From positions 1 to 12,290 of the forward strand of contig CALCNY010000068.1 of the NCBI GenBank assembly GCA_937897585.1: 12,290 nucleotides of DNA, in the 5' to 3' direction. The notes beneath the pieces are model-generated. The model was not told the DNA's origin. It saw only the letters and a program-made list of their open reading frames with translations, and ran no database searches. Within the stretch, counting starts at the first letter, position 1; the number at the start of each line of letters is the position of its first letter. Below are positions 6,396 through 12,290 of the stretch, one piece after another. The position numbers were made by a program, and so were the translations under genes. The stretch is from an uncultured Chitinophagaceae bacterium. Its GTDB lineage: Bacteria; Bacteroidota; Bacteroidia; Chitinophagales; Chitinophagaceae.

Positions 6396-8366
6396 TTAAT
6401 CTATTGCTGAAGGGACTTCAACCCATGCTCCGTTTTCTTTTAATAAATTAATCAATTCCTCTACAGCAATTTCACTGTTTATATTTCTTTTTACTACTTC
6501 CTTTCCTTTATATAAAGTAATCTTATCAACGCCACTTCCCACATAACCAAAATCTGCATCTGCCATTTCACCCGGACCATTTACAATACATCCCATGATG
6601 GCAATTTTCACTCCTTTCAAATGATTGGTTACAGCTCTTATTTTTGCCGTTGTTTCTTGCAAATCAAATAAAGTTCGACCGCAACTTGGGCAACTGATAT
6701 ATTCCGTTTTTGAAATTCTGGTACGGGCTGCCTGAAGTATTCCGAAGGCAACTGAGTTCAATAATTTATATGGAGGAATTAAATCTGGTGATGAATAATG
6801 GTATCCGAAACAAACACCATCGCACATGCCATCTATCAACAAGGCACCAGATTCAACTGCGTAATGAATCAGACTTTCTTCATTAGTTTCGTGGTTACTA
6901 TCGCAAATTAATACAACAGGATTTTGAATTTGATTCGCGATCAATTCCTGAAACATTCTTCTAACAGATTGCACCGCATTTTTATTTTGAGAACTCAAAC
7001 AAATCACCGCAGTTTGATCTGATTTTATCGTATTTAATACATGTTCACGAGACGTATCTTCTTCAGCTTTATCATAACAATCAACCATCACAAAATTCAA
7101 CTGATTTGATTTTTGTATTGAGGCTTCTAAATATTGTTTATCAGAAAAAATAGGGAAACATTTTTCCTTATCGTTTGCATGAAGCCAAGCATTGTAATCG
7201 AGAATAACTTTTAAAGTACCAGGCAAACTAAAACTTGGTTCTTGCTTGCAATAAAGATAATCTGCTGCTGCATCGGCGATATTCCATTTGTCTGTTTTTT
7301 CATTATAAGAGTACCCGATGTCAACTAAATCTGCAGTAGTGATGTTATTGTTTTTACTGAAATCCGAAATCACAACAGGAACATTTTTCGAGCCGATATT
7401 TCCTACTTGAAAGGTCTCTCTTCTTTTGTAATTAAAAGGATCGAATTGAAGTTTATCAATCGGAGGCACATTGCTGTCAAAAGAGGATGTATATCTTTTT
7501 ACTAAATCTTTACAAACCGGAATTTCAAATTCAGGATCTTCTGTAAGGGAAACACGAATGGTATCGCCAATGCCATCTTCAAGCAAAGTGCCGATGCCAA
7601 TTGCAGATTTTATTCTTCCATCTTCACCATCTCCCGCTTCTGTTACACCTAAATGCAAAGGATAACATTCACCAAACTCGCTGGACATGTGATTGATGAG
7701 TAAACGATAAGCTTGCACCATCACTTGAGGGTTAGAGCTCTTCATGCTCAACACAATATTGTGATAATCTTCAGACCTGGCGATACGGAGAAATTCCATT
7801 GCACTTTCTACCATACCAATTGCGGTGTCACCATAACGGCTCATGATACGATCACTTAAACTTCCGTGATTGGTTCCAATACGCATGGCTGTTCCATGTT
7901 CTTTACAAATTGTAACCAATGGCGTAAAACGCTCACGAATACGTTCTATTTCTTCAAGATATTCCTCATCAGTATATTCAAGCTGTTCAAACTTTTTCTT
8001 GTCAACATAATTACCAGGGTTAACCCTTACCTTCTCTACAATTTTTGCTGCTATTTCTGCTGCATTGGGCGTAAAGTGTATATCAGCTACTAACGGTGTA
8101 GTATAGCCTCTTTTCCTAAGTTCATCTTTTATATTTTGTAAATTCTCTGCTTCTTTTTTTGAGGGAGCAGTTATTCTAACCAATTCAGCGCCGGCTTCAA
8201 TACAACGGATTGTTTGTTCTACAGTCGCCATGGTATTCATGGTATCTGTTGTAGTCATAGTTTGAATTCTTACCGGATGACCAGCACCCAATAATAAATC
8301 CCCAACCTTAACCTCTCTGGTTTTAAGTCGTTTGTATTCAGTTAATGATTCGCAATACAATTGCAT
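6396..8366 (-). CDS. ispG: 4-hydroxy-3-methylbut-2-enyl diphosphate synthase, long three-domain form
   Basis: IspG (GcpE) converts MEcPP to HMBPP, the penultimate step of the MEP isoprenoid pathway, using a [4Fe-4S] cluster. At 656 residues this is the long form found in Bacteroidota, Chlamydiae and plants; most bacterial IspG are about 370-400. The TIM barrel (about 12-275) includes VRIQTMTTTDTM (32-43), LVADIHF (92-98), VRVNPGN (113-119) and RIGTNHGSLSDRI (162-174). A poorly conserved insert (about 280-545) separates it from the Fe-S domain, where SCPSCGRTLFDLQ (Cys559, Cys562) and MGCIVNGPGE (Cys593, Glu600) supply the three Cys and one Glu cluster ligands. The ATG at 8366 is followed by the expected N-terminal region. 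It is 54 bp downstream of the beta-lactamase-like gene and 18 bp before nadB. No exact TAnnTTTG is seen in the 54-bp gap, so it may be read from upstream or use a weaker promoter. Confidence 0.96.
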   Translation of the reverse strand: MQLYCESLTEYKRLKTREVKVGDLLLGAGHPVRIQTMTTTDTMNTMATVEQTIRCIEAGAELVRITAPSKKEAENLQNIKDELRKRGYTTPLVADIHFTPNAAEIAAKIVEKVRVNPGNYVDKKKFEQLEYTDEEYLEEIERIRERFTPLVTICKEHGTAMRIGTNHGSLSDRIMSRYGDTAIGMVESAMEFLRIARSEDYHNIVLSMKSSNPQVMVQAYRLLINHMSSEFGECYPLHLGVTEAGDGEDGRIKSAIGIGTLLEDGIGDTIRVSLTEDPEFEIPVCKDLVKRYTSSFDSNVPPIDKLQFDPFNYKRRETFQVGNIGSKNVPVVISDFSKNNNITTADLVDIGYSYNEKTDKWNIADAAADYLYCKQEPSFSLPGTLKVILDYNAWLHANDKEKCFPIFSDKQYLEASIQKSNQLNFVMVDCYDKAEEDTSREHVLNTIKSDQTAVICLSSQNKNAVQSVRRMFQELIANQIQNPVVLICDSNHETNEESLIHYAVESGALLIDGMCDGVCFGYHYSSPDLIPPYKLLNSVAFGILQAARTRISKTEYISCPSCGRTLFDLQETTAKIRAVTNHLKGVKIAIMGCIVNGPGEMADADFGYVGSGVDKITLYKGKEVVKRNINSEIAVEELINLLKENGAWVEVPSAID

Positions 8367-8420
8367 ATAGTTTCAAAATAAAATGTAAAGAGATAACAAG
8401 CACACAAATGAAAAGTTCAT

Positions 8421-9239
8421 TTATTTTAACCCTTTGAAAAAGCCATAATGAGATAAAATATTTTTTGTCACTTTTACAGCTGTTTGTTCTGGATTTTTAT
8501 CACTGGCGTTGTTCTTTATTAAATTGACAAAGAAATAAACATGTCTGTTTTCTTCTATCCAGCCTATTGTCCAAGTCTCTGTGTGATTAGATTCGTTAAT
8601 GATAGATGCCGTTTTATAACTGAGTCGATAAGCACTGTTGTCTTCCTGAAGCATCATGTTTGTCATAGACTCCTGGACTGATTTTCTAAAAGGCAATTGA
8701 TCAAAATAAAGATGCTTTAATAAGCCCAATTGTTCGTCGGGAGATATTTTCAGTTTATTGTTAGCCCAATACATTTCCGAACTGTCTCCTATTGTTTTAT
8801 TTCCATAAGAAAGACTATCAATCCATTTTTGCATTACTTCTTTTCCTGTTGTTGACGCTAAAAACTTCGTAATTTCTTTTGAATTATCATGAAATGCTTG
8901 CTTAAGTGTTATAGTGGAACCTGCAAGCGAATCGTTTTCTTTTTGAATACCCAAAGGTTTGTTTTCATCTGTAATTGTGCCAGTATGTAATGCTATCATG
9001 GCATTCAATACATCAAATGTAGCGCCTGGTGAAACTCTTGTGGTATCCATTCCCATGTTGTAAACTGTAATTTGTCCTGTCGCATTATCAAGTAAAGTAA
9101 AACAGCCTTCTGTTTTTTCTTCGTCGTAATACGTTTTCAACTCGTTGTCAATCTTGGCTTTATTTACAGAACAAGCAGCTAAAGAAATGATGAATGTAGA
9201 ACATGCAATTATTTTCAGGTAAACATTTATTTTTTTCAT
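8421..9239 (-). CDS. Lipoprotein with class D beta-lactamase fold, catalytic residues lost
   Basis: 272 residues, the size of an OXA enzyme. MKKINVYLKI starts a signal peptide that ends in lipobox LAAC with Cys23, so it should be a lipoprotein on the periplasmic face of a membrane. GCFTLLDNATGQITVYN (45-61), SPGATFDVLNAMIALHTG (70-87), YGN (145-147), ISPDEQLGLLKHLY (165-178) and WTIGWIEENRHVYFFVNL (223-240) align along class D beta-lactamases. The active-site motifs do not: STFK is ATFD (Ala73, Asp76), so the acylated Ser and the carboxylated Lys are both gone; SxV aligns to Asn119-Ser120-Lys121; KTG is KTA (209-211). The codons are plain (GCT for Ala, GAT for Asp) and the frame is intact, so this looks like a kept pseudoenzyme and not a decayed gene. 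It should not hydrolyse beta-lactams. Peptidoglycan or ligand binding is a guess. It follows the DUF3109 gene by 52 bp with no visible promoter between. Confidence 0.82.
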   Translation of the reverse strand: MKKINVYLKIIACSTFIISLAACSVNKAKIDNELKTYYDEEKTEGCFTLLDNATGQITVYNMGMDTTRVSPGATFDVLNAMIALHTGTITDENKPLGIQKENDSLAGSTITLKQAFHDNSKEITKFLASTTGKEVMQKWIDSLSYGNKTIGDSSEMYWANNKLKISPDEQLGLLKHLYFDQLPFRKSVQESMTNMMLQEDNSAYRLSYKTASIINESNHTETWTIGWIEENRHVYFFVNLIKNNASDKNPEQTAVKVTKNILSHYGFFKGLK

Positions 9240-9291
9240 TGGTGTTATTATTTTCTCCGAATAGTTTTTTTTACTTTTTAATTTTGAATTT

Positions 9292-9876
9292 CTACTTTTT
9301 TTCTTTCAAATGTTTTGCCGTTGCATCCAAAGCTTCATAAAAATCTTCACCAAACTTTCTAATTAAAGGTTCTTTTAGAAATTCATAAACAGGCACTTTG
9401 AGTTTTTTCCCAAGAGAGCAAGCTGCTTTGCAATTGTCTTCGCGAGGTTCATAATTCGCAAGTTCAGTTACGCCGTCATTACTTTTCTTTACAATGATGG
9501 GAAACAAATGACAGCTAATTGGTTTTTTCCATTTTACTTTTCCATCAAGATAAGCTTGTTCGATGCCACATTTCACTATACCATTGGCATCAAAAATTCC
9601 GTAGACACATATTTTACTATTGATGGTGGGTGTTACCCAACCAAATTCTCTGTCATAAACATACCTGCCTTGTGCTTCAATTTCTTTTATGCTAGTGGGA
9701 TTTAGATAGGGTAAAACTTTATCAAAAACTTCATCTATTTCTTTTAATTCTTTTCTGTCGAGAGGAGCACCGGCATCACCATCAACACAACAAGCACCTT
9801 TGCATTTGCTCAAATCACAAACAAATTGTTCGCTGACTATTTTGTCGCTTAATAAAACATGGTCAATTGCTATCAT
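9292..9876 (-). CDS. DUF3109 family cysteine-rich protein
   Basis: 194 residues with no signal peptide or membrane segment, so cytosolic. The N-terminus carries FVCDLSKCKGACCVDGDAGA (18-37) and the rest holds SKICVYGIF (Cys90), VKCGIEQAY (Cys103), KPISCHLFPI (Cys122) and EDNCKAACSLG (Cys149, Cys153). The nine cysteines and the CxxxxCxxxCC start are typical of DUF3109, a Bacteroidota-rich family whose cysteine layout resembles the YkgJ zinc/iron-chelate-binding proteins. A metal or Fe-S site is therefore likely but not shown, and the function is unknown. The gene has an exact -7 promoter element only four bases before its ATG, so it probably begins a transcription unit that may continue into the beta-lactamase-like gene 52 bp downstream and perhaps ispG. 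The C-terminal 35 residues are charged and helical. Confidence 0.88.
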   Translation of the reverse strand: MIAIDHVLLSDKIVSEQFVCDLSKCKGACCVDGDAGAPLDRKELKEIDEVFDKVLPYLNPTSIKEIEAQGRYVYDREFGWVTPTINSKICVYGIFDANGIVKCGIEQAYLDGKVKWKKPISCHLFPIIVKKSNDGVTELANYEPREDNCKAACSLGKKLKVPVYEFLKEPLIRKFGEDFYEALDATAKHLKEKK

Positions 9877-9880
9877 GGTG

Positions 9881-9888
9881 CAAAATTA
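9881..9888 (-). promoter_or_regulatory. Promoter -7 element for the DUF3109 gene, nearly abutting its start
   Basis: The minus strand reads TAATTTTG, an exact TAnnTTTG match, followed by CACC and then the ATG at 9876. With normal spacing transcription would start at or within a few bases of the ATG, giving a leaderless or almost leaderless mRNA. No -33 TTG is seen at normal spacing. Confidence 0.5.
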
Positions 9889-9951
9889 CGTTGGTTTGTT
9901 AAGAGCATTGAAGTTAATTCAAGGAAGATTTTATTTAAAAAAATATCACTT

Positions 9952-9976
9952 AAAAACAACCTCTGCATTTGTTTTT
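9952..9976 (-). terminator. Possible weak terminator after gldD
   Basis: On the minus strand AAAAACAA pairs with TTGTTTTT (eight pairs, one G-C) around a nine-base loop, starting 8 bp after the gldD stop. The stem is almost all A-T, so it is weak, but its position between gldD and the DUF3109 promoter fits the end of the gldE-gldD unit. Confidence 0.3.
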
Positions 9977-9983
9977 TTCATTT

Positions 9984-10649
9984 TTACTTTTGATTTTTAA
10001 ATTCAAAAGTACTAATCAGATGTTCCAAGTCTTTTCTCAAAAATTCCTGAACAGGCCTCAAAGAATCTGCATTGGGTGTGGCGTCAAAATACAACGCACC
10101 TCTGATGAAATTTTTGGTGGTATCGCTTAGGAAAAACTGACTTGCTGTTGCAGCATTACCGCCTACCTTAAAAAAAACGCCGCTGATGCCATTTGGGTTT
10201 CTTATCAAACTATCTTTAATTGAACTGGCGATGACATCATTTTTATTAGTCAAGTTAAAAGCATCATTAACCATCAAATCAAATTGATTGACCCCAAGTG
10301 AATCTTTATAACTACCATCTGCCTGTTTGATTTTATAAGGCGCTAACCCACCAATAATTTTATAACTCATAAATAATCTTGCATTGAATGCAGGAAAATC
10401 AAGATTTATCCAGTAGTTGTTTTCAGGTGTACTGTCGAAATATGTGCTATCCTGAATTACAGTTGCATATACTGGATATTCAAAAGAATATGGAAATTCT
10501 TGTTTATTGAAAACCTGATATTGGTGTTCGGGTAAATCAATTTTGAAATAACCTTTTTTTCGGGAAGTATAATTTGAATTACAGGCCATCAATAGCATCA
10601 GCAGGCAACCTAAAATCAGAGGAACAATGTTGTTTTTTTTAGGTGTCAT
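9984..10649 (-). CDS. gldD: Gliding motility lipoprotein GldD
   Basis: GldD is a lipoprotein needed for Bacteroidota gliding and linked to the type IX secretion system; its biochemical role is unknown. The 221-residue protein has a signal peptide with lipobox LMAC (Cys23). The conserved blocks are YFKIDLP (34-40), PYSFEYPVYA (53-62) and YWINLDFPAFNARLFMSYK (79-97), which closely match GldD of Flavobacterium. The C-terminal part has GISGVFFKVGGNAATASQFF and TTKNFIRGALYFDATPNADS, also typical. The ATG overlaps the gldE stop by one base (TAATG), the same order and tight coupling known from gliding species. Gld genes also occur in non-gliding Bacteroidota that use type IX secretion, so motility itself is not proven. 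Confidence 0.95.
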   Translation of the reverse strand: MTPKKNNIVPLILGCLLMLLMACNSNYTSRKKGYFKIDLPEHQYQVFNKQEFPYSFEYPVYATVIQDSTYFDSTPENNYWINLDFPAFNARLFMSYKIIGGLAPYKIKQADGSYKDSLGVNQFDLMVNDAFNLTNKNDVIASSIKDSLIRNPNGISGVFFKVGGNAATASQFFLSDTTKNFIRGALYFDATPNADSLRPVQEFLRKDLEHLISTFEFKNQK

Positions 10650-11995
10650 TATGGATTGGGCTGTTTTTCTTTTGGCTGAATGGTCAGCTTTACTTTTTCG
10701 ATTCGATTCTTTTTAATTTCAAGCGGAATAAATATAAATTGACCATGAACTAGAGATTCATTAATCTGTGGGAACTCTCCTGCAATTTCCAAAACCAATC
10801 CAGCCAATGAATCACTGGAACCTCTGATATGATCAAAAGTATTTAAAGGAACACCAATCGCTTTGCAAACATCATTGATCATTGTTTTGCCTTCAAAAAT
10901 ATAATTGAAATCATCTATTTTGTTGTTGCCACTTTCTTCATCATCAAACTCATCTTTTATTTCTCCAATTACTTCTTCGACTATATCCTCAAGAGTTACA
11001 ATTCCTGATGTTCCTCCAAATTCATCAACAACAATTGCAAAATGGGTTCTCTTGGCTCTGAAATCCTGAAGCAAGTCTTCGATATGTTTTTGTTCATGTA
11101 CAAAAAATGGCGTTCTGATCAGATGGTGCCATTCGAAATCCGCAGGTTTATCTAAAAAAGGAAGCAAGTCTTTAATGTGCAATATGCCAATGATTTCATC
11201 AAGATTGGCGCGGTAAACTGGAAGTCTTGAATAATGTAAATCCTCAGAAAGTACAATAATTTCATGAAGTGAAAGTGATGCATCAATTCCACTAACATCA
11301 AGGCGTGTACGCATTACTTGCTTGACCGAAGTGCCTCCAAATTTTCTGATGCCTTTTAGTATTTGCTTTTCTTCCATACTTGCCTCATGTTCTGGTAATA
11401 AGTCAATGGCATAATCGAGATTACTATTATCCAATCCTGATTTTTTTAATGGAGAAACTTTCTTTTCTATATTATCACTATAGCTGACAAACTTTTTACT
11501 GAGTCCCAACAAAACACTATTGCAGATTTCGATGATTAATGAAGCATTGGAAGCGAACCATACTTTATGATGCGTTGCCCAAACTTTAGGCAATACTTCT
11601 GCAAAAAGTAAAATGAAAAATGAAACCAATACAGCCTTAATCATGAAATTAATCAGCAATGAATCAGATAAATAATCTCTGAAGATGCCATCAAGCAATA
11701 AATTGGAAATTAAAATGATGCCTATGTTTACAAAACTATTAGCAATCAACATTGAAGCCCATAAAGTCTTTGGCTGTTCGAGTAGATTGACAATTCTTTT
11801 AAAAGAAGGCTGTTTTCTTGTTTTTAAAATATTGACATCTTTTGGACTAAGAGAAAAAAAGGCAACTTCACTACCGGAAAGTAAAAAGGACAATAAAAAA
11901 AGCACCAAAACCGCAACAATTAAAATAGTTGTAGCTGCTGAAGAAACGATCAAAAAAATATTCAAATGTGAAAACAATTCCGAATGAGATTCCAA
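10649..11995 (-). CDS. gldE: GldE: CNNM/CBS/CorC-type membrane protein
   Basis: GldE resembles CorC/HlyC-type magnesium or cobalt efflux proteins and in Flavobacterium is partly able to support GldD function. The 448 residues hold a CNNM (DUF21) membrane domain with hydrophobic segments at about 12-40, 78-101, 117-137 and 148-168, including GSEVAFFSLS (41-50) and AEVLPK (132-137). Two CBS domains follow: QVMRTRLDV to ILHIKDLL (226-278), then up to VDEFGGTSGIVTLEDIVEEV (323-342). A CorC/HlyC C-terminal domain covers about 355-440. No in-frame ATG precedes the first membrane helix; the frame is open upstream to a stop at 12023, and the TTG at 11995 giving MESHSELF is the best start. A good promoter lies at 12071-12102, implying a leader of about 70 nt. 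gldD overlaps the stop by one base. Confidence 0.93.
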   Translation of the reverse strand: MESHSELFSHLNIFLIVSSAATTILIVAVLVLFLLSFLLSGSEVAFFSLSPKDVNILKTRKQPSFKRIVNLLEQPKTLWASMLIANSFVNIGIILISNLLLDGIFRDYLSDSLLINFMIKAVLVSFFILLFAEVLPKVWATHHKVWFASNASLIIEICNSVLLGLSKKFVSYSDNIEKKVSPLKKSGLDNSNLDYAIDLLPEHEASMEEKQILKGIRKFGGTSVKQVMRTRLDVSGIDASLSLHEIIVLSEDLHYSRLPVYRANLDEIIGILHIKDLLPFLDKPADFEWHHLIRTPFFVHEQKHIEDLLQDFRAKRTHFAIVVDEFGGTSGIVTLEDIVEEVIGEIKDEFDDEESGNNKIDDFNYIFEGKTMINDVCKAIGVPLNTFDHIRGSSDSLAGLVLEIAGEFPQINESLVHGQFIFIPLEIKKNRIEKVKLTIQPKEKQPNP

Positions 11996-12070
11996 GGTAA
12001 ATTTTTTAGTTAAACAGATAGTTCAATTTAAGATGGCACATCAGATAAATTGCTACTTAATTCAGTACTA

Positions 12071-12102
12071 CAAATTTAAAGATATCATTTATATCCTGCA
12101 AA
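12071..12102 (-). promoter_or_regulatory. Promoter for gldE-gldD
   Basis: On the minus strand TTTG (12099-12102) and TAAATTTG (12071-12078) are separated by 20 nt, matching the Bacteroidota -33/-7 pattern. It lies in the 122-bp gap between mutY and gldE and is, with the one at 2390-2419, the most complete promoter in the window. Confidence 0.65.
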
Positions 12103-12117
12103 CAAGATTAAGATGAA

Positions 12118-12277
12118 TTAAAACAATTTTTTTTCTGAAATATGTGCTGCTATCAATTTTGGAAAAGCCAATTTCTTTAATTCGGCTTTACTTTTCAAAG
12201 AATAGGAAACGTCTGAAATTGGCTTTTCTAGTTTTAGATGAATGAAACTGCCATGAATATGTTGATGTGTTAATTTC
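12118..12277 (-). CDS. mutY: A/G-specific adenine glycosylase MutY, C-terminal fragment
   Basis: Only the last 53 codons are present; the gene is cut by adapter sequence at the right end. The peptide includes KLTHQHIHGSFIHLKL and ends ELKKLAFPKLIAAHISEKK, then TAA at 12118-12120. This fits the C-terminal Nudix-like domain of MutY in Bacteroidota, where an LTHQxIxGxF strand is followed by a closing 'LxxLaxPkLI' helix. MutY removes adenine mispaired with 8-oxoguanine; the HhH catalytic domain and Fe-S cluster would lie off the window. The call rests on a short fragment, so moderate confidence. It is in the same direction as gldE, which has its own promoter. Confidence 0.65.
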
Positions 12278-12290
12278 AGATCGGAAGAGC
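12278..12290 (-). other. Illumina adapter remnant (right end)
   Basis: The last 13 bases, AGATCGGAAGAGC, are the universal start of Illumina TruSeq adapters. They are the reverse complement of the 13 bases at positions 4-16, so the contig is bounded by adapter on both sides. Confidence 0.95.

Noticed and set aside
8374..8399. Promoter for ispG: minus-strand TTATTTTG with a TTG 15 nt upstream
   Set aside because: It has one mismatch to TAnnTTTG and a short spacer, so it is too weak to annotate, though ispG may need some promoter here.
8404..8423. Small hairpin AAATGA/TCATTT just after the beta-lactamase-like gene
   Set aside because: Six almost all A-T pairs with no T-run; unlikely to terminate.
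8421..9239. Calling the class D-like protein an antibiotic resistance gene
   Set aside because: The nucleophile Ser, the carboxylated Lys and the KTG Gly are all replaced, so hydrolysis is not expected.
1..12290. Inverted 13-base match between the two ends, looking like terminal inverted repeats of a mobile or linear element
   Set aside because: The bases are standard Illumina adapter sequence, and the end genes are ordinary chromosomal ones.

Overview
This is a 12.3 kb contig of AT-rich DNA from a member of the Bacteroidota, most likely close to Chitinophagaceae. Four things point there: the gliding-motility pair gldE-gldD, a long three-domain IspG, an absence of convincing Shine-Dalgarno sites, and six exact copies of the Bacteroidota -7 promoter element TAnnTTTG, every one of them just upstream of a gene. 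Both ends carry Illumina adapter sequence (1-16 and 12278-12290), so the genes cut at each end (a 2-hydroxyacid dehydrogenase on the left, mutY on the right) are truncated by library construction or assembly, not by biology.

Left part (17-1891): ridA and a 2-hydroxyacid dehydrogenase run leftward as a tight pair. Diverging from them is a two-gene unit made of a reduced 3-hydroxyacyl-CoA dehydrogenase-like protein and tsaB (tRNA t6A modification), joined by an ATGA overlap. The two units share a 67-bp divergent promoter region.

Middle (1955-3892): an ArsR-type regulator is followed by a strong intrinsic terminator. The -33 and -7 promoter elements of the next gene lie inside that terminator. 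The next gene encodes a CstB-like fusion of a persulfide dioxygenase-type MBL domain, a degenerate rhodanese and an active-looking rhodanese, suggesting reactive sulfur handling. Its terminator lies inside the 3' end of the converging acyltransferase gene.

Right part (3855-12277), all leftward: mutY (partial), gldE-gldD (TAATG overlap, own promoter), a cysteine-rich DUF3109 protein with a promoter so close that the mRNA may be leaderless, a lipoprotein with a class D beta-lactamase fold that has lost all its catalytic motifs, then ispG, nadB and an LpxL/HtrB-type acyltransferase with 18-54 bp gaps. The last three serve isoprenoid, NAD and lipid A or other envelope lipid synthesis.

No tRNA, rRNA, CRISPR, insertion sequence, phage or defence island was seen. 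Most of the window is housekeeping. The most unusual items are the catalytically dead beta-lactamase-like lipoprotein, the terminator-promoter overlap, and the reduced dehydrogenase-like protein fused translationally to tsaB.
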